Source of the DNA: Allobosea sp. AAP35
Lineage (GTDB): Bacteria; Pseudomonadota; Alphaproteobacteria; Rhizobiales; Beijerinckiaceae
Reading direction: 5' to 3'
DNA length: 64,000 nt
NCBI RefSeq assembly: GCF_001295925.1
Contig: NZ_LJHQ01000050.1
Location: 1-64,000, forward strand
Shown here: positions 16,424-25,589 of the stretch, one piece after another
Numbering within the stretch: position 1 is the stretch's first letter
Layout: each line of letters starts with the position of its first letter
The notes under the pieces: generated by a model
Databases searched by the model: none
What the model saw: the letters and a program-made list of their open reading frames with translations, nothing else
What the model was told of the DNA's origin: nothing
Made by a program: the position numbers and the translations under genes

Positions 16424-17929
16424 ATGAAGCTGCTCACCGTCCTGGCCTGCGCCACCGCTCTGACGCTGGGCACCCTGCCCGCGCTGGCGCAGGCGCCCTC
16501 CACCTTGCGCATCGGCCTGCAGGAAGACCCCGACGTCCTCGATCCGCACAAGGCCCGCACCTTCGTCGGCCGCATCGTCTTCAAGGGGCTCTGCGACAAG
16601 CTGCTCGACATCACGCCCGATCTCAAGATCGTGCCGCGCCTGGCGACCGAATGGTCGTTTTCGGCCGACGGGCTGACGCTGACGATGAAGCTGCGCAGCG
16701 ATGCCAAGTTCCATGATGGCGAGGCCTTCAATGCCGAGGCCGCAAAGGCCAATCTCGAGCGTGCCCGCACCCTGCCCGACTCGCTGCGCAAATCCGAGCT
16801 CGCCTCGGTCGACAGCATCACGGTCGTCGATCCGACCACGATCTCGCTCAAGCTCAAGCGCCCCGATGCGACGCTGCTGGCGCAACTCACCGACCGGGCC
16901 GGCATGATGCTGGCGCCCAAGAGCCTGACGGGCGATGTCGGCGCCAAGCCGGTCTGCTCGGGCCCTTACAAGTTCGTGGAGCGCGTTCAGAACGACCGCA
17001 TCGTGCTGGAGCGCTTCAAGGAGCACTGGGAGGCGCAGAACTACCATTTCGACCGCGTCCTCTACCGCGCGATCCCCGACACCACGGTCCGCCTCGCCAA
17101 TCTGCGCTCGGGCGAACTCGACATGCTGGAGCGGCTGGCTCCGACCGATGTGAAGTCGGCGCAATCCGACAAGGGCCTGACGGTCGCGAGCGTCGCCAAT
17201 CTCGGCTACCAGGGCATCACCATCAACACCGCCCATGGCGACGCCGCCAAGCAGCCGATGGGCCAGGACAAGCGCGTGCGGCAGGCGCTTTCACTGTCTA
17301 TCGACCGGAAGGTCCTGAGCCAGGTCGTGTTCGAGGGCCTCTACGCGCCGATCATCCAGCCCTTCAACCCCGGCAATCCTTATGTCAGCGCCCAGTTCCC
17401 GGTGCCGGCGCGCGATGTCGCCAAGGCCAAGGCGCTGCTCAAGGAGGCCGGGCTGACCAAGGTCTCGGTCGAGCTGTTCGTCACCAACAACCCGGTCGAC
17501 GCCCAGCTCGGCCAGGTCATCCAGGCGATGGCGGCGGAAGCCGGCATCGACATCCAGATCCGCTCGACCGAGTTCGCCAGCCAGCTGCGCGACCAGCAGC
17601 AGGGCAAGTTCCAGATGAGCCGCATCGGCTGGTCGGGCCGCATCGACCCGGACGGCAACCTGCACCAGTTCGTGACGTCGAAGGGCAACCAGAACGACGG
17701 TCGCTACTCGAATGCCGAGGTCGACAAGCTGCTCGACGAAGCGCGTACGATCTACGACGTCGCCGAGCGCAAGAAGCGCTACGACGCCGCTCAGAAATTC
17801 CTGCAGGACGAGCTGCCGATCGTCTACCTCTACAACCAGACGGTGTTCTTCGCGATGCGCTCCAACATCAGCGGCTTCGTCATCAGCCCCGATGGCATGA
17901 TCCGGCTGGCGGGGATGAAGCGGTCTTGA
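16424..17929 (+). CDS. Dipeptide/oligopeptide-type ABC substrate-binding protein
   Basis: 501 residues with a Sec signal (KLLTVLACATALTLGTLPAL, cleavage after ALAQA). The SBP_bac_5 (DppA/OppA/GsiB) fold is shown by STLRIGLQEDPDVLDPHKAR, the LATEWSFSADGLTLTMKLR motif and DELPIVYLYNQTVFFAMR near the end. It binds peptides or peptide-like solutes (glutathione, opines) in the periplasm. It is followed by two permease genes, a gamma-glutamyltransferase homologue and a DUF1028 gene, which hints at gamma-glutamyl or other small peptide ligands. Confidence 0.93.
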   Translation: MKLLTVLACATALTLGTLPALAQAPSTLRIGLQEDPDVLDPHKARTFVGRIVFKGLCDKLLDITPDLKIVPRLATEWSFSADGLTLTMKLRSDAKFHDGEAFNAEAAKANLERARTLPDSLRKSELASVDSITVVDPTTISLKLKRPDATLLAQLTDRAGMMLAPKSLTGDVGAKPVCSGPYKFVERVQNDRIVLERFKEHWEAQNYHFDRVLYRAIPDTTVRLANLRSGELDMLERLAPTDVKSAQSDKGLTVASVANLGYQGITINTAHGDAAKQPMGQDKRVRQALSLSIDRKVLSQVVFEGLYAPIIQPFNPGNPYVSAQFPVPARDVAKAKALLKEAGLTKVSVELFVTNNPVDAQLGQVIQAMAAEAGIDIQIRSTEFASQLRDQQQGKFQMSRIGWSGRIDPDGNLHQFVTSKGNQNDGRYSNAEVDKLLDEARTIYDVAERKKRYDAAQKFLQDELPIVYLYNQTVFFAMRSNISGFVISPDGMIRLAGMKRS

Positions 17930-17960
17930 GGCTCTGGTCTTTCGGGAACGCAGACCTGTT

Positions 17961-18090
17961 CCCTTCCCCCCGCTTGCGGTGGGGAAGGGTTAGGGATGGG
18001 GGGGCGCAAAGCCTGAGCGCTGTCCTTCATGGTCTCGCCGAGCGGCACTGCCCCCCACCCCAGCCCTCCCCACCGCAAGCGGGGGGAGGG
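17961..18090. repeat. Large inverted repeat between substrate-binding-protein and permease genes
   Basis: Two C/G-rich arms of about 40 bp (17961-18003 and 18051-18090) are near-complementary, sharing CCCCCCGCTTGCGGTGGGG and its complement, around a 47-bp spacer. The right arm ends in GGGGGGAGGG, about 8 bp before the ATG at 18099, so it contains the ribosome site of the permease gene. In RNA the arms would form a very stable stem that buries this site. Confidence 0.85.
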
Positions 18091-18098
18091 AGAAGTCC

Positions 18099-19043
18099 AT
18101 GCTCGCGCTAATCGGCCGCCGCATCCTCATCGCGCTGCCGACGCTGTTCCTGGTGTCGCTGTTCGTGTTCGCCCTGCAGCGCGCGCTGCCGGGCGATCCA
18201 TTCCTCGTCATCGCCGGTGAAGAGCGTGACCCGGAGGTGATCGCCCGGCTGCGCGCGCTCTACCGCCTAGACGACCCCATCGTCGTCCAGTTCTTCGCTT
18301 GGCTGGGCCAGGTGGTGCAGGGCGATTTCGGCCGCTCGCTGCGCACTGGAGAGCCGGTTCTCGGGCTGATCCTGCAGAAGCTGCCGGTCACGCTGCAGCT
18401 CGCCATCGCCTCGATCATCGTCGCCATCGGCATCGGCATTCCCGCCGGTATCATCGCGGCACGGCGCAAGAATACGGTCGTCGACTATTCGACCAGCGCA
18501 CTCGCATTGGGCGGCCTGTCGATTCCGAATTTCTGGCTCGGGATCATGCTGATCCTCGTCGTCTCGGTCGAACTGAAATGGCTGCCCGCTTCGGGCTACG
18601 AGCCGTTCTTCAGCGATCCGATCGGCGCGATCGAGCGGCTGATCATGCCGGCTTTCGTGCTCGGCTCGGGGCTTGCCGCTTTCCTGATGCGCCACACCCG
18701 CTCCGCCATGCTCGAAGTGCTGCGCTCGGACTATGTCCGGACTGCACGCGCCAAGGGGCTGGACGAGGATGCGGTGGTGAACCGTCATGCGCTGCGCAAC
18801 GCGCTGGTGCCGATCATCACGCTGACGACGATCCTGTTCGGCGAGTTGCTCGGCGGCGCCATCCTCACCGAGCAGGTCTTCACGATTCCGGGCTTCGGCA
18901 AGCTCATCGTCGATGCCGTTTTCAACCGCGACTACGGCGTCGTGCAGGGCGTGGTTTTGTGCACGGCGATCGGCTTCATCGTGATGAACCTGCTGGCCGA
19001 CGTGCTCTACATCCTGGTCAATCCTCGGCTGAGGCAACAGTGA
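18099..19043 (+). CDS. Dipeptide-type ABC transporter permease (DppB-like)
   Basis: 314 residues, six predicted membrane helices. The N-terminus (RRILIALPTLFLVSLFVFAL, then QRALPGDPFLVIAGE) and the BPD_transp_1 EAA loop (ARAKGLDEDAVVNRHALRNA) are typical of DppB/OppB. The start is ATG 18099, with a G-rich ribosome site inside the preceding repeat. It overlaps the next gene by one base (TGATG). It is one half of the importer channel. Confidence 0.93.
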   Translation: MLALIGRRILIALPTLFLVSLFVFALQRALPGDPFLVIAGEERDPEVIARLRALYRLDDPIVVQFFAWLGQVVQGDFGRSLRTGEPVLGLILQKLPVTLQLAIASIIVAIGIGIPAGIIAARRKNTVVDYSTSALALGGLSIPNFWLGIMLILVVSVELKWLPASGYEPFFSDPIGAIERLIMPAFVLGSGLAAFLMRHTRSAMLEVLRSDYVRTARAKGLDEDAVVNRHALRNALVPIITLTTILFGELLGGAILTEQVFTIPGFGKLIVDAVFNRDYGVVQGVVLCTAIGFIVMNLLADVLYILVNPRLRQQ

Positions 19044-19927
19044 TGGCGGTAACCGAAACAGCGGCCCTGACCGGACCGGCCGAACCCTCCTTCCGGCCGC
19101 GCCCCAGCGTGCTGGCGCGGCTGGCCCGCAACCGCTCGGCGCTGATCGGCGGCGCCGTCGTGCTCGCCTTCGTGCTGATGGCGGTGCTGGCACCGCTGTT
19201 GCCGCTGGCCGACCCGCTGAAGTCGAACTTCCTCGCGATCCGCAAGCCACCCTCCGAGCTGTATTGGTTCGGGACGGACGAACTCGGGCGCGACCTGGTC
19301 TCGCGGCTGTTCTTCGGCGCGCAGGCCTCGCTGCTGGCCGGCATCATCTCGGTGCTGATCGCGCTCGCCATCGGCGTACCCTTCGGGCTGCTCGCCGGCT
19401 GGTATGGCGGCTGGATCGACGCAGGCATTTCGCGCGTCACCGAGGCGATGCTGGCTTGCCCGTTCCTGATCCTGGCCATCGCATTCGCGGCCGTGCTCGG
19501 CCCGTCCCTGACCAATGCGATGATCGCGATCGGGCTTTCGGCGGTGCCGGTGTTCATCCGGCTGGTGCGCGCGCAGGTGATGAGCGTCAAGGCGGAGGAT
19601 TTCGTCGAGGGCGCGCGGGCGGTGGGTGCTCGGGATCTGCGCATCGTGGTCCGCCACATCCTGCCCAACATCCTGTCGCCCATTGTCGTGCAATCGACGC
19701 TGTTCATGGCGCAGGCGATCATTCTGGAGGCGGCCCTGTCCTTCCTTGGGCTGGGCCAGCAGCCGCCCGCCCCGTCCTGGGGCCAGATGCTCAACGTCGC
19801 CAAGAATTTCATGGAGCAGGCCCCGTGGATGTCGATCGCGCCCGGCATCTGCATCTTCCTCGCCGTGCTGGGCTTCAACCTGCTCGGCGACGGCCTGCGC
19901 GATGTCCTCGATCCAAAAGAAAACTGA
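19043..19927 (+). CDS. Dipeptide-type ABC transporter permease (DppC-like)
   Basis: 294 residues from ATG 19043. DppC/OppC features are an N-terminal extension with one helix, the periplasmic PPSELYWFGTDELGRDLVSR motif, the EAA loop (EGARAVGARDLRIVVRHILP) and the C-terminal NLLGDGLRDVLDPK. It pairs with the preceding DppB-like permease. No DppD/DppF ATPase gene follows; the next gene is an enzyme. Confidence 0.93.
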   Translation: MAVTETAALTGPAEPSFRPRPSVLARLARNRSALIGGAVVLAFVLMAVLAPLLPLADPLKSNFLAIRKPPSELYWFGTDELGRDLVSRLFFGAQASLLAGIISVLIALAIGVPFGLLAGWYGGWIDAGISRVTEAMLACPFLILAIAFAAVLGPSLTNAMIAIGLSAVPVFIRLVRAQVMSVKAEDFVEGARAVGARDLRIVVRHILPNILSPIVVQSTLFMAQAIILEAALSFLGLGQQPPAPSWGQMLNVAKNFMEQAPWMSIAPGICIFLAVLGFNLLGDGLRDVLDPKEN

Positions 19928-19942
19928 GCCTAAGGACCACCC

Positions 19943-21742
19943 ATGTTCACCACCCGCCCGGAAATCCTCGGCACCTTCGGTGTCTGCACCTCGACGCATT
20001 GGCTCGCAACCGCGACGGGCATGGCCATGCTGGAGAAGGGCGGCAACGCCTTCGATGCCTGCGCCGCGGCAGCCTTCGTGCTGCAGGTCGTCGAGCCGCA
20101 TCTGGTCGGGCCGGCGGGCGAAATGCCGGCCGTGTTCTATTCGGCGCAGTCGAAGAAGGTCGAGGTGATCTGCGGGCAGGGCAACGCGCCCCAGGCCGCG
20201 ACCATCGAGGCTTTCAAGGAACTCGGCCTCGATCTCGTGCCGGGATCAGGGCTGCTCGCGGCCGTCGTGCCCGGGGCCTTCGGAGCCTGGATGACGCTGT
20301 TGCGTGACCATGGCCTGCTGCCGCTGCGCGAGGTTCTCGAGCCCGCCATCGGCTATTTCGAGAACGGCCACCCGATGCTGCCGCGCGTCAGCGACACCAT
20401 CGCGGGCCTGACCGACCTCTTCACGAATGAATGGCCAACCTCGGGCGACGTTTACCTGCCGGGCGGGCAGGTGCCCAAGGCCAAGGTGCTGTTTCGGAAC
20501 CAGGCGGCCGCCGACACCTACAAGCGCATTCTCAGCGAATCGGAGGCGGCCGGCGGCAGCCGCGAAAAGCAGATCCAGGCGGCTTACGACGCCTGGTACA
20601 AGGGCTTTGTCGCCGAGGCCATGGACGCCTTCTGCCGCACAACCGAGGCGATCGATTCGTCGGGCCGGCGCCACAAGGGCCTGCTGACCGCCGACGACAT
20701 GGCACGCTGGCAGCCGACCTATGAGACGCCGGCGAGCGCGACCTATCATGGCTGGGAGGTGTTCAAGATCGGTCCCTGGGGCCAGGGGCCCGTCTTCCTG
20801 CAGACACTGAAGATCCTCGAAGGCATCGACATCGCCGGGATGGGGCCCGACAGCGCCGCCTTCATCCACCATGTCGCGGAGGCGATGAAGCTCGCCTTCG
20901 CCGATCGCGAGGCCTATTACGGCGACCCCGATTTCGTGAAGGTGCCGCTGGCGACGCTGCTGTCCGAGGACTATGCGCGCGGACGCCGCAACCTCATCAC
21001 CGACACCGCCTCGCAGGAATTGCGCCCAGGCCTGATTCCCGGTTTTGAGGACCAGGTCGCGCGCGCGATGGCCAGCGTCCGCTATGTCGGCCAGGCCGGC
21101 AAGAGCGATGCGACGGTTGGCGAACCGACCACGGCCTCGATGGTCGCTGCCGGCCGGCGCGGCGACACCGTGCATATCGACGTCATCGACAAATGGGGCA
21201 ACATGATCGCCGCAACCCCGTCGGGCGGCTGGTTCCAGTCCTCGCCGGTGATCCCGTCGCTCGGCTTCCCGCTCAACGCCCGCGCGCAGGCCTTCTTCCT
21301 CGAAGAGGGGTTGCCCTCCTCGCTTGCACCGTTCAAGCGCCCGCGCACGACGCTGACGCCCTCGCTCGCGTTCGAGAATGGCGAGCCGCGTCTGGTCTTC
21401 GGCACGCCGGGCGGAGACCAGCAGGAGCAGTGGCAGCTCGGCATGTTCCTGCGCCGGGTGCATCATGGCCTCAATCTGCAGGAGGCGATCGACCTGCCGC
21501 TGTTCCACACCCAGCACTTCCCCTCGACCTTCTATCCCCGCGAGGCGAATCCGGGGCATCTGGCAGTCGAGGAGAGCGTCGGCGAACGGGTGCTGGCCGA
21601 TCTCGTCGCGCGCGGCCACAAACTGGAACGCGCCCCAGCCTGGACGATCGGGCGCCTGACGGCGGCCGAGAAGAGCCCCGACGGCCTCTTGCGCGCAGCC
21701 GCCACGCCGCGTCTGATGCAGGCCTACGCCGCCGGCCGCTGA
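19943..21742 (+). CDS. Gamma-glutamyltransferase family protein
   Basis: 599 residues, an Ntn-hydrolase of the GGT family: GMAMLEKGGNAFDACAAAAF near the N-terminus and the large/small subunit junction GDTVHIDVIDKWGNMIAATP, where the Thr in DTVH aligns with the autocleavage nucleophile. Then come PRTTLTPSLAFENGEPRLVF and GTPGGDQQEQWQLGM. There is no signal peptide, so it is probably cytosolic, unlike E. coli GGT. GGTs cleave gamma-glutamyl amide bonds, but members of this subgroup also act on cephalosporin-like amides or oxamates, so the substrate is open. It is 15 bp after the importer permease. Confidence 0.9.
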   Translation: MFTTRPEILGTFGVCTSTHWLATATGMAMLEKGGNAFDACAAAAFVLQVVEPHLVGPAGEMPAVFYSAQSKKVEVICGQGNAPQAATIEAFKELGLDLVPGSGLLAAVVPGAFGAWMTLLRDHGLLPLREVLEPAIGYFENGHPMLPRVSDTIAGLTDLFTNEWPTSGDVYLPGGQVPKAKVLFRNQAAADTYKRILSESEAAGGSREKQIQAAYDAWYKGFVAEAMDAFCRTTEAIDSSGRRHKGLLTADDMARWQPTYETPASATYHGWEVFKIGPWGQGPVFLQTLKILEGIDIAGMGPDSAAFIHHVAEAMKLAFADREAYYGDPDFVKVPLATLLSEDYARGRRNLITDTASQELRPGLIPGFEDQVARAMASVRYVGQAGKSDATVGEPTTASMVAAGRRGDTVHIDVIDKWGNMIAATPSGGWFQSSPVIPSLGFPLNARAQAFFLEEGLPSSLAPFKRPRTTLTPSLAFENGEPRLVFGTPGGDQQEQWQLGMFLRRVHHGLNLQEAIDLPLFHTQHFPSTFYPREANPGHLAVEESVGERVLADLVARGHKLERAPAWTIGRLTAAEKSPDGLLRAAATPRLMQAYAAGR

Positions 21743-21753
21743 GGAATCAACGC

Positions 21754-22479
21754 ATGACCTGGTCCATCGTCGCCCGCGACGCCGCCACCGGCGCCTATGG
21801 CGTCGCCGTCTCGACCTGCGCTTTTGCCGTGGGCTCGCGCGTGCCCTATGGCGGCGGCCGCATCGGGGCGATCGCGACGCAGGCCTTCGTCAATCCGCTC
21901 TACGGCGTCGATGGTATGCGCCTGCTCCAGGAGGGCCGCTCGGCGGTGGAGATCATCGCGACGCTGACCGCTGCCGATGAAGGCCGGGCGCATCGCCAGC
22001 TTCATGTGATCGACCGCGAAGGCAAGATCGCCGCCTTCACGGGCGCCGCCTGCATCGACTGGTGCGGAGCGGTGGACGGACCGCAGGTGTCCGTCGCCGG
22101 CAACATGCTCAGCGGCCCGGAGGTGATCCAGCAAACGCTGAAGGCCTATATCGCGGCGTCGGCACTCGATTTCGACGAGCGGCTGCTGGTCGCGCTCGAA
22201 GCGGGCGAGAAGGCGGGCGGCGACAAGCGCGGCCGGCAATCCGCCGCGATCCGGATCTGGTCGGGCGAGCCCGTGCCGAGCTTCGACATTCGCGTCGACG
22301 ACCATGCCGATCCGCTGGCCGAACTGCGCCGGCTCTGGCGCCTGGCCCATCAGCGCTATGTCCCGTTCCAGCAAGCCTCGCCATCGCGCGGCCGGCCGGC
22401 CGGCGTCACCGACCGCGACGAACTCGACCGGCTCTGCACCGCCTATGCGCAGGCGTGGAACACGCGCCACCCGGAATGA
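21754..22479 (+). CDS. DUF1028 protein (putative Ntn-hydrolase)
   Basis: 241 residues starting MTWSIVARDAATGAYGVAVS, the diagnostic beginning of DUF1028 proteins (COG3342). GGRIGAIATQAFVNPLYGVD and SVAGNMLSGPEVIQ are further family segments. The family is grouped with Ntn-hydrolases, with no settled function. It starts 11 bp after the GGT-like gene and belongs to the same transcription unit, so it may cleave another amide bond of the imported substrate. The C-terminal ~60 residues are helical. Confidence 0.88.
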   Translation: MTWSIVARDAATGAYGVAVSTCAFAVGSRVPYGGGRIGAIATQAFVNPLYGVDGMRLLQEGRSAVEIIATLTAADEGRAHRQLHVIDREGKIAAFTGAACIDWCGAVDGPQVSVAGNMLSGPEVIQQTLKAYIAASALDFDERLLVALEAGEKAGGDKRGRQSAAIRIWSGEPVPSFDIRVDDHADPLAELRRLWRLAHQRYVPFQQASPSRGRPAGVTDRDELDRLCTAYAQAWNTRHPE

Positions 22480-22566
22480 GCTTTTGCGCGGGGGACTCCT
22501 GATCTTTGCCGAACGGCGCTACACTTGCCGTTACGTTCGATGGTTCGGGCAGCAGGAGGTGGCACC

Positions 22567-23106
22567 ATGGCAGCCGATAGCGACGCGCTCGAACGCCGTA
22601 TCGCCAAGCTGGAGAGCCAGCTCGCCGCGCTGACGGCGCTGATCTCCGCCACGCCGTCCGGCATGCTTTCAATCGTCGCGCCGGGCGGTATCAACATAAC
22701 CGCCGGAGGGACGCTGGCTCTGGTCGCAGGCAGCCAACTCAACGCCACCGCAGGCAGCAACGTCTCGGTCACGGCCGGGACGACGATCAAGCTGACAGGC
22801 GGGCAGGAGATCGCGCTCGACAGCCGCCGGTGCAACCTTTCAGCGACGGTCGCCCTCAGCCTCCACAGCCGACAGTCCTTCGCGCTCGAAGCCATGAAAG
22901 ACATGGCGATCAAGACCGGGAAGACGCTGGTGATCGAGGCCGCCGACGCCGTTGCCATCAAGACGGGCGGCGCCTCGCTGGAGATGAAGAAGGATGGCAC
23001 CGTCGATCTGGAAGGGCGCGACGTCAGCCTGAAGGCGAGCAGCAAGATCAACGTGAAGGCGTCCGCCGACGTGGTAATCAAAGGCTCGAAGATCAGGCAG
23101 AACTAG
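22567..23106 (+). CDS. Orphan beta-repeat protein resembling VgrG/gp5 needle tails
   Basis: 179 residues from ATG 22567, preceded by AGGAGGT (22554-22560); an upstream start at 22525 has no ribosome site. Residues ~1-25 form a short coiled coil (ALERRIAKLESQLAALTALI). The rest is a run of short alternating repeats of the type INITAGGTLALVAGSQLNAT, VSVTAGTTIKLTGG, LEMKKDGTVDLEGRDVSLKA and INVKASADVVIKGSKI, the pattern of the triple-stranded beta-helix at the C-terminus of VgrG and phage gp5. There is no signal peptide, and no secretion or phage genes are nearby. Function unknown; a trimeric spike is likely. Confidence 0.8.
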   Translation: MAADSDALERRIAKLESQLAALTALISATPSGMLSIVAPGGINITAGGTLALVAGSQLNATAGSNVSVTAGTTIKLTGGQEIALDSRRCNLSATVALSLHSRQSFALEAMKDMAIKTGKTLVIEAADAVAIKTGGASLEMKKDGTVDLEGRDVSLKASSKINVKASADVVIKGSKIRQN

Positions 23107-23151
23107 GGGCGAATTTGCTCCTGTGGCACGACGGCCCGGCCGGCGCTTCGC

Positions 23152-24440
23152 TCATTTGAGCGGCGTCAGCCTCGACCCCATTCCCGGCACTGACATCGGC
23201 GTCGCCTCATGACGGGTCTCCAAGGCTCCCGGCGCCGGCTTCCGGACCAGCCGGATCACGAGAAACACGCAAAGCCCGATCGACAGCGCTGCAAAATAGA
23301 GCGGCAGGCCCTGCGGCCCGATCATCTGCATCGTCGCGGAGGCGGCCAGCGGGCCGATCGTCGAGCCGATCCCCCACAAGAACAACAAGCTGGCGGACAG
23401 CCCCACCGGCTGTTCGTCCTTGAGGCGCGCGAAGGCGTGCGTCACTGCGACGGTATAAAGCGGAATGCTGCCGGCGCCGACGATCGCGAAAAGTCCGAGC
23501 AACCAGAGCGCAGGCATGGGCCCGGCTAGCAGACCGAAGCCGAGGCCGCCCAGAGCCGCGATCACAGTTGCGGCCGACACCAGCATGATGATGCGGCTGT
23601 CGTAACGGTCGGCCACATGGCCGATCGGCCATTGCAGCAGCAGGGCGCCGATCTGAACGGATGCTGTGAGCAGGATCGCAGCCCTCTGATCGAGCCCGAT
23701 CAGGATGCCATAGGCCGGCGCGACATTGACCAGAGGGCCACCCATCAGGCCGACATAGAGGCAGCCGATCACCGCGGCCGGCGCCTGGGCCCAGAGCAGA
23801 CCCAGCTTGAGCGTCCCCGTGTCGGAGGATTCCGGGCCACGCGCACGTGTCAGGCAGACGGGTATCAGGGCCGACGAGAACGCCATCGCCGCCAGCAGCA
23901 GCATGCTCTCCATCGCGATGGCGGCATAGCCAACGGCAAGCTGCGACGCGATCAGCGCGATGCGGTTGAGGATCTGGTAAAGGCCGAATATCCGGCCGCG
24001 CTGGCTTGGGTGAGCCTGCCCGCTGATCCAGCTTTCGATGCAGACGCCATGTCCCGCGGCGGCAAGGCCCATCACCAACTCGGCAGGACCCAGGTCTCGG
24101 CCGGCAGCAGCGCGACCGAGATCGTTGCCATGGTCTGCAGCGACGCGAAGACGGCGAAAGCGCGGATATGGCCGATCCGGCGGATCAGGGGCGGCAGCTT
24201 GAAGCAGCCCCAGAGAAAGCCGACCGAATAGGCGGACCCGACGACGCCGATCAGCAGCGGGCTTTGCTTTGCCAGCGCGAGGCTCAGCGGCACCAGCGTG
24301 TTGATGAGCGTGCCGGCAATCTGAAGCACCAAAGCGCCGGCGACGATGGCGCCCAGCGTCGCGATCGATCCGCCGGGCCTGGCAGCCTCGGGACCAACCG
24401 GTTCCTTGCCCTCGATGTCCTGGTCTGAGGCCACAGCCAT
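23152..24440 (-). pseudogene. MFS transporter gene with a frameshift
   Basis: Two overlapping frames together make one major-facilitator protein of about 430 residues. The first (24440-24072) covers helices 1-3 and ends ISVALLPAETWVLPSW. The second, one base back, continues LVMGLAAAGHGVCIESW and GRIFGLYQILNRIALIASQL to 23152. The junction is near 24072-24095 and fits a single-base deletion. The intact form would belong to the MFS subgroup with the ESW...RG..F..YQ motif (YcaD-like). No slippery heptamer is evident, so this is either a real inactivating mutation or a sequencing error. It lies at the 3' end of the amino-acid catabolic block. Confidence 0.8.
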
Positions 24441-24497
24441 TCCTTCGAATGCGCGTCGACCTTGCGCGGCGCGGAGGGTGGAACGGTCTCGGACCCG

Positions 24498-25589
24498 TCA
24501 GACGAGCTTGCCGCGCGCCGCCACCGGCAGTTCGCCCACCAGCCTGTCGCCGCGCACCGTCACCAGCCGATCGACCATGTTGACGACGACGCAGACATGG
24601 TTGGGAACCACGCGCACGACCTCGCCGACCTTCGGCCGGTCATTGCTGGCGGCGAGATCGAGGAAGCCGTGCTCCTCTGCGAATCGAGCAATCCTCGCCG
24701 CCGGATATTCGAGGATATGGCCGTGGCCGTCGAGGCCGCCGGAATCGCTCGTCAGCGTCTTCGAGCCGGAATCGAGGATGCCGCGCTCCGGCCCTGCCCG
24801 GCTGACGACTGTCGCGTAGACGGTGAGCGCACAGTCCTCCAGCGTCGCCACGCCGGCCGCGACCTGCATGCGATCGTTGAAGATCGAGGTTCCGGCACGG
24901 TGCTCGGTCGCGCCCTTGAGCTTGCCGATATTGGGGATGTTCGGCGAGCCGCCCGTCGAGATCATGCCGGCTTCGAGCCCGGCCTCACGCAAGCCGGCAT
25001 TGGCCGTGTCGAGGAACGCTTGCGTGCGCTCCCAGCCATCTTCGGGTGGGTACATCAGGAAGCCAGCGAAGCGCAGGCCCTTCGAGCTTGCGATCAGCTT
25101 GGCCAGTTCGACCGCCTCGCCCGCCGTCTCGACGCCGGCGCGTTGCCGGCCGGTATCGCATTCGACGACGACCTCAAGGTCGCGCCCGGCGATCTCGGCC
25201 GCCTGGGGCAGGCCGGCAATCGTGACGGGGTTGTCGGCGGCGACGATCATGCGGACACGGCGCTGGAGATGGCCGAGCCGGCCGAGCTTCTGCTCGCCGA
25301 GGATGTTGTAGCTGATCAGGATATCGTCGATGCCGCCATCGGCCATCACCTCGGCCTCGCCGAGCTTCTGGCAGGTGATGCCGCGCGCGCCGGCCTCGAT
25401 CTGAAGGCGGGCGAGTTCGGGCGATTTGTGAGTCTTGATATGCGGACGGTTGGCGACGCCGGCCGTATCGCAGACCGCCTGTAGGCGGGCGATGTTGGCC
25501 TCGACCTTGTCGAGATCGATGACGACGGCGGGCGTGCCGTGGACCCTCGCGATCTCGGCCTTCAAGGCTTCATGGTCGGGAGCCGTCAC
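24498..25589 (-). CDS. DSD1-family PLP enzyme (D-threonine aldolase / D-serine dehydratase-like)
   Basis: 363 residues, starting at a GTG that overlaps the RidA stop (GTGA). It has the fold-type III alanine-racemase-like N-domain with the PLP lysine in NRPHIKTHKS, ITCQKLGEAEVMADGGIDDI, and the glycine-rich ISTGGSPNIPNIG phosphate loop. The C-terminal DSD1 domain has the metal-binding PNHVCVVVN His/Cys pair. Family reactions are D-threonine or D-3-hydroxyaspartate cleavage and D-serine dehydration. RidA next door fits an enamine/imine-forming dehydratase. Confidence 0.9.
   Translation of the reverse strand: MTAPDHEALKAEIARVHGTPAVVIDLDKVEANIARLQAVCDTAGVANRPHIKTHKSPELARLQIEAGARGITCQKLGEAEVMADGGIDDILISYNILGEQKLGRLGHLQRRVRMIVAADNPVTIAGLPQAAEIAGRDLEVVVECDTGRQRAGVETAGEAVELAKLIASSKGLRFAGFLMYPPEDGWERTQAFLDTANAGLREAGLEAGMISTGGSPNIPNIGKLKGATEHRAGTSIFNDRMQVAAGVATLEDCALTVYATVVSRAGPERGILDSGSKTLTSDSGGLDGHGHILEYPAARIARFAEEHGFLDLAASNDRPKVGEVVRVVPNHVCVVVNMVDRLVTVRGDRLVGELPVAARGKLV

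Noticed and set aside
24072..24100. Programmed -1 frameshifting in the MFS gene
   Set aside because: No X-XXY-YYZ slippery heptamer or downstream pseudoknot was apparent, and MFS transporters are not known to use it. A mutation or sequencing error is simpler.
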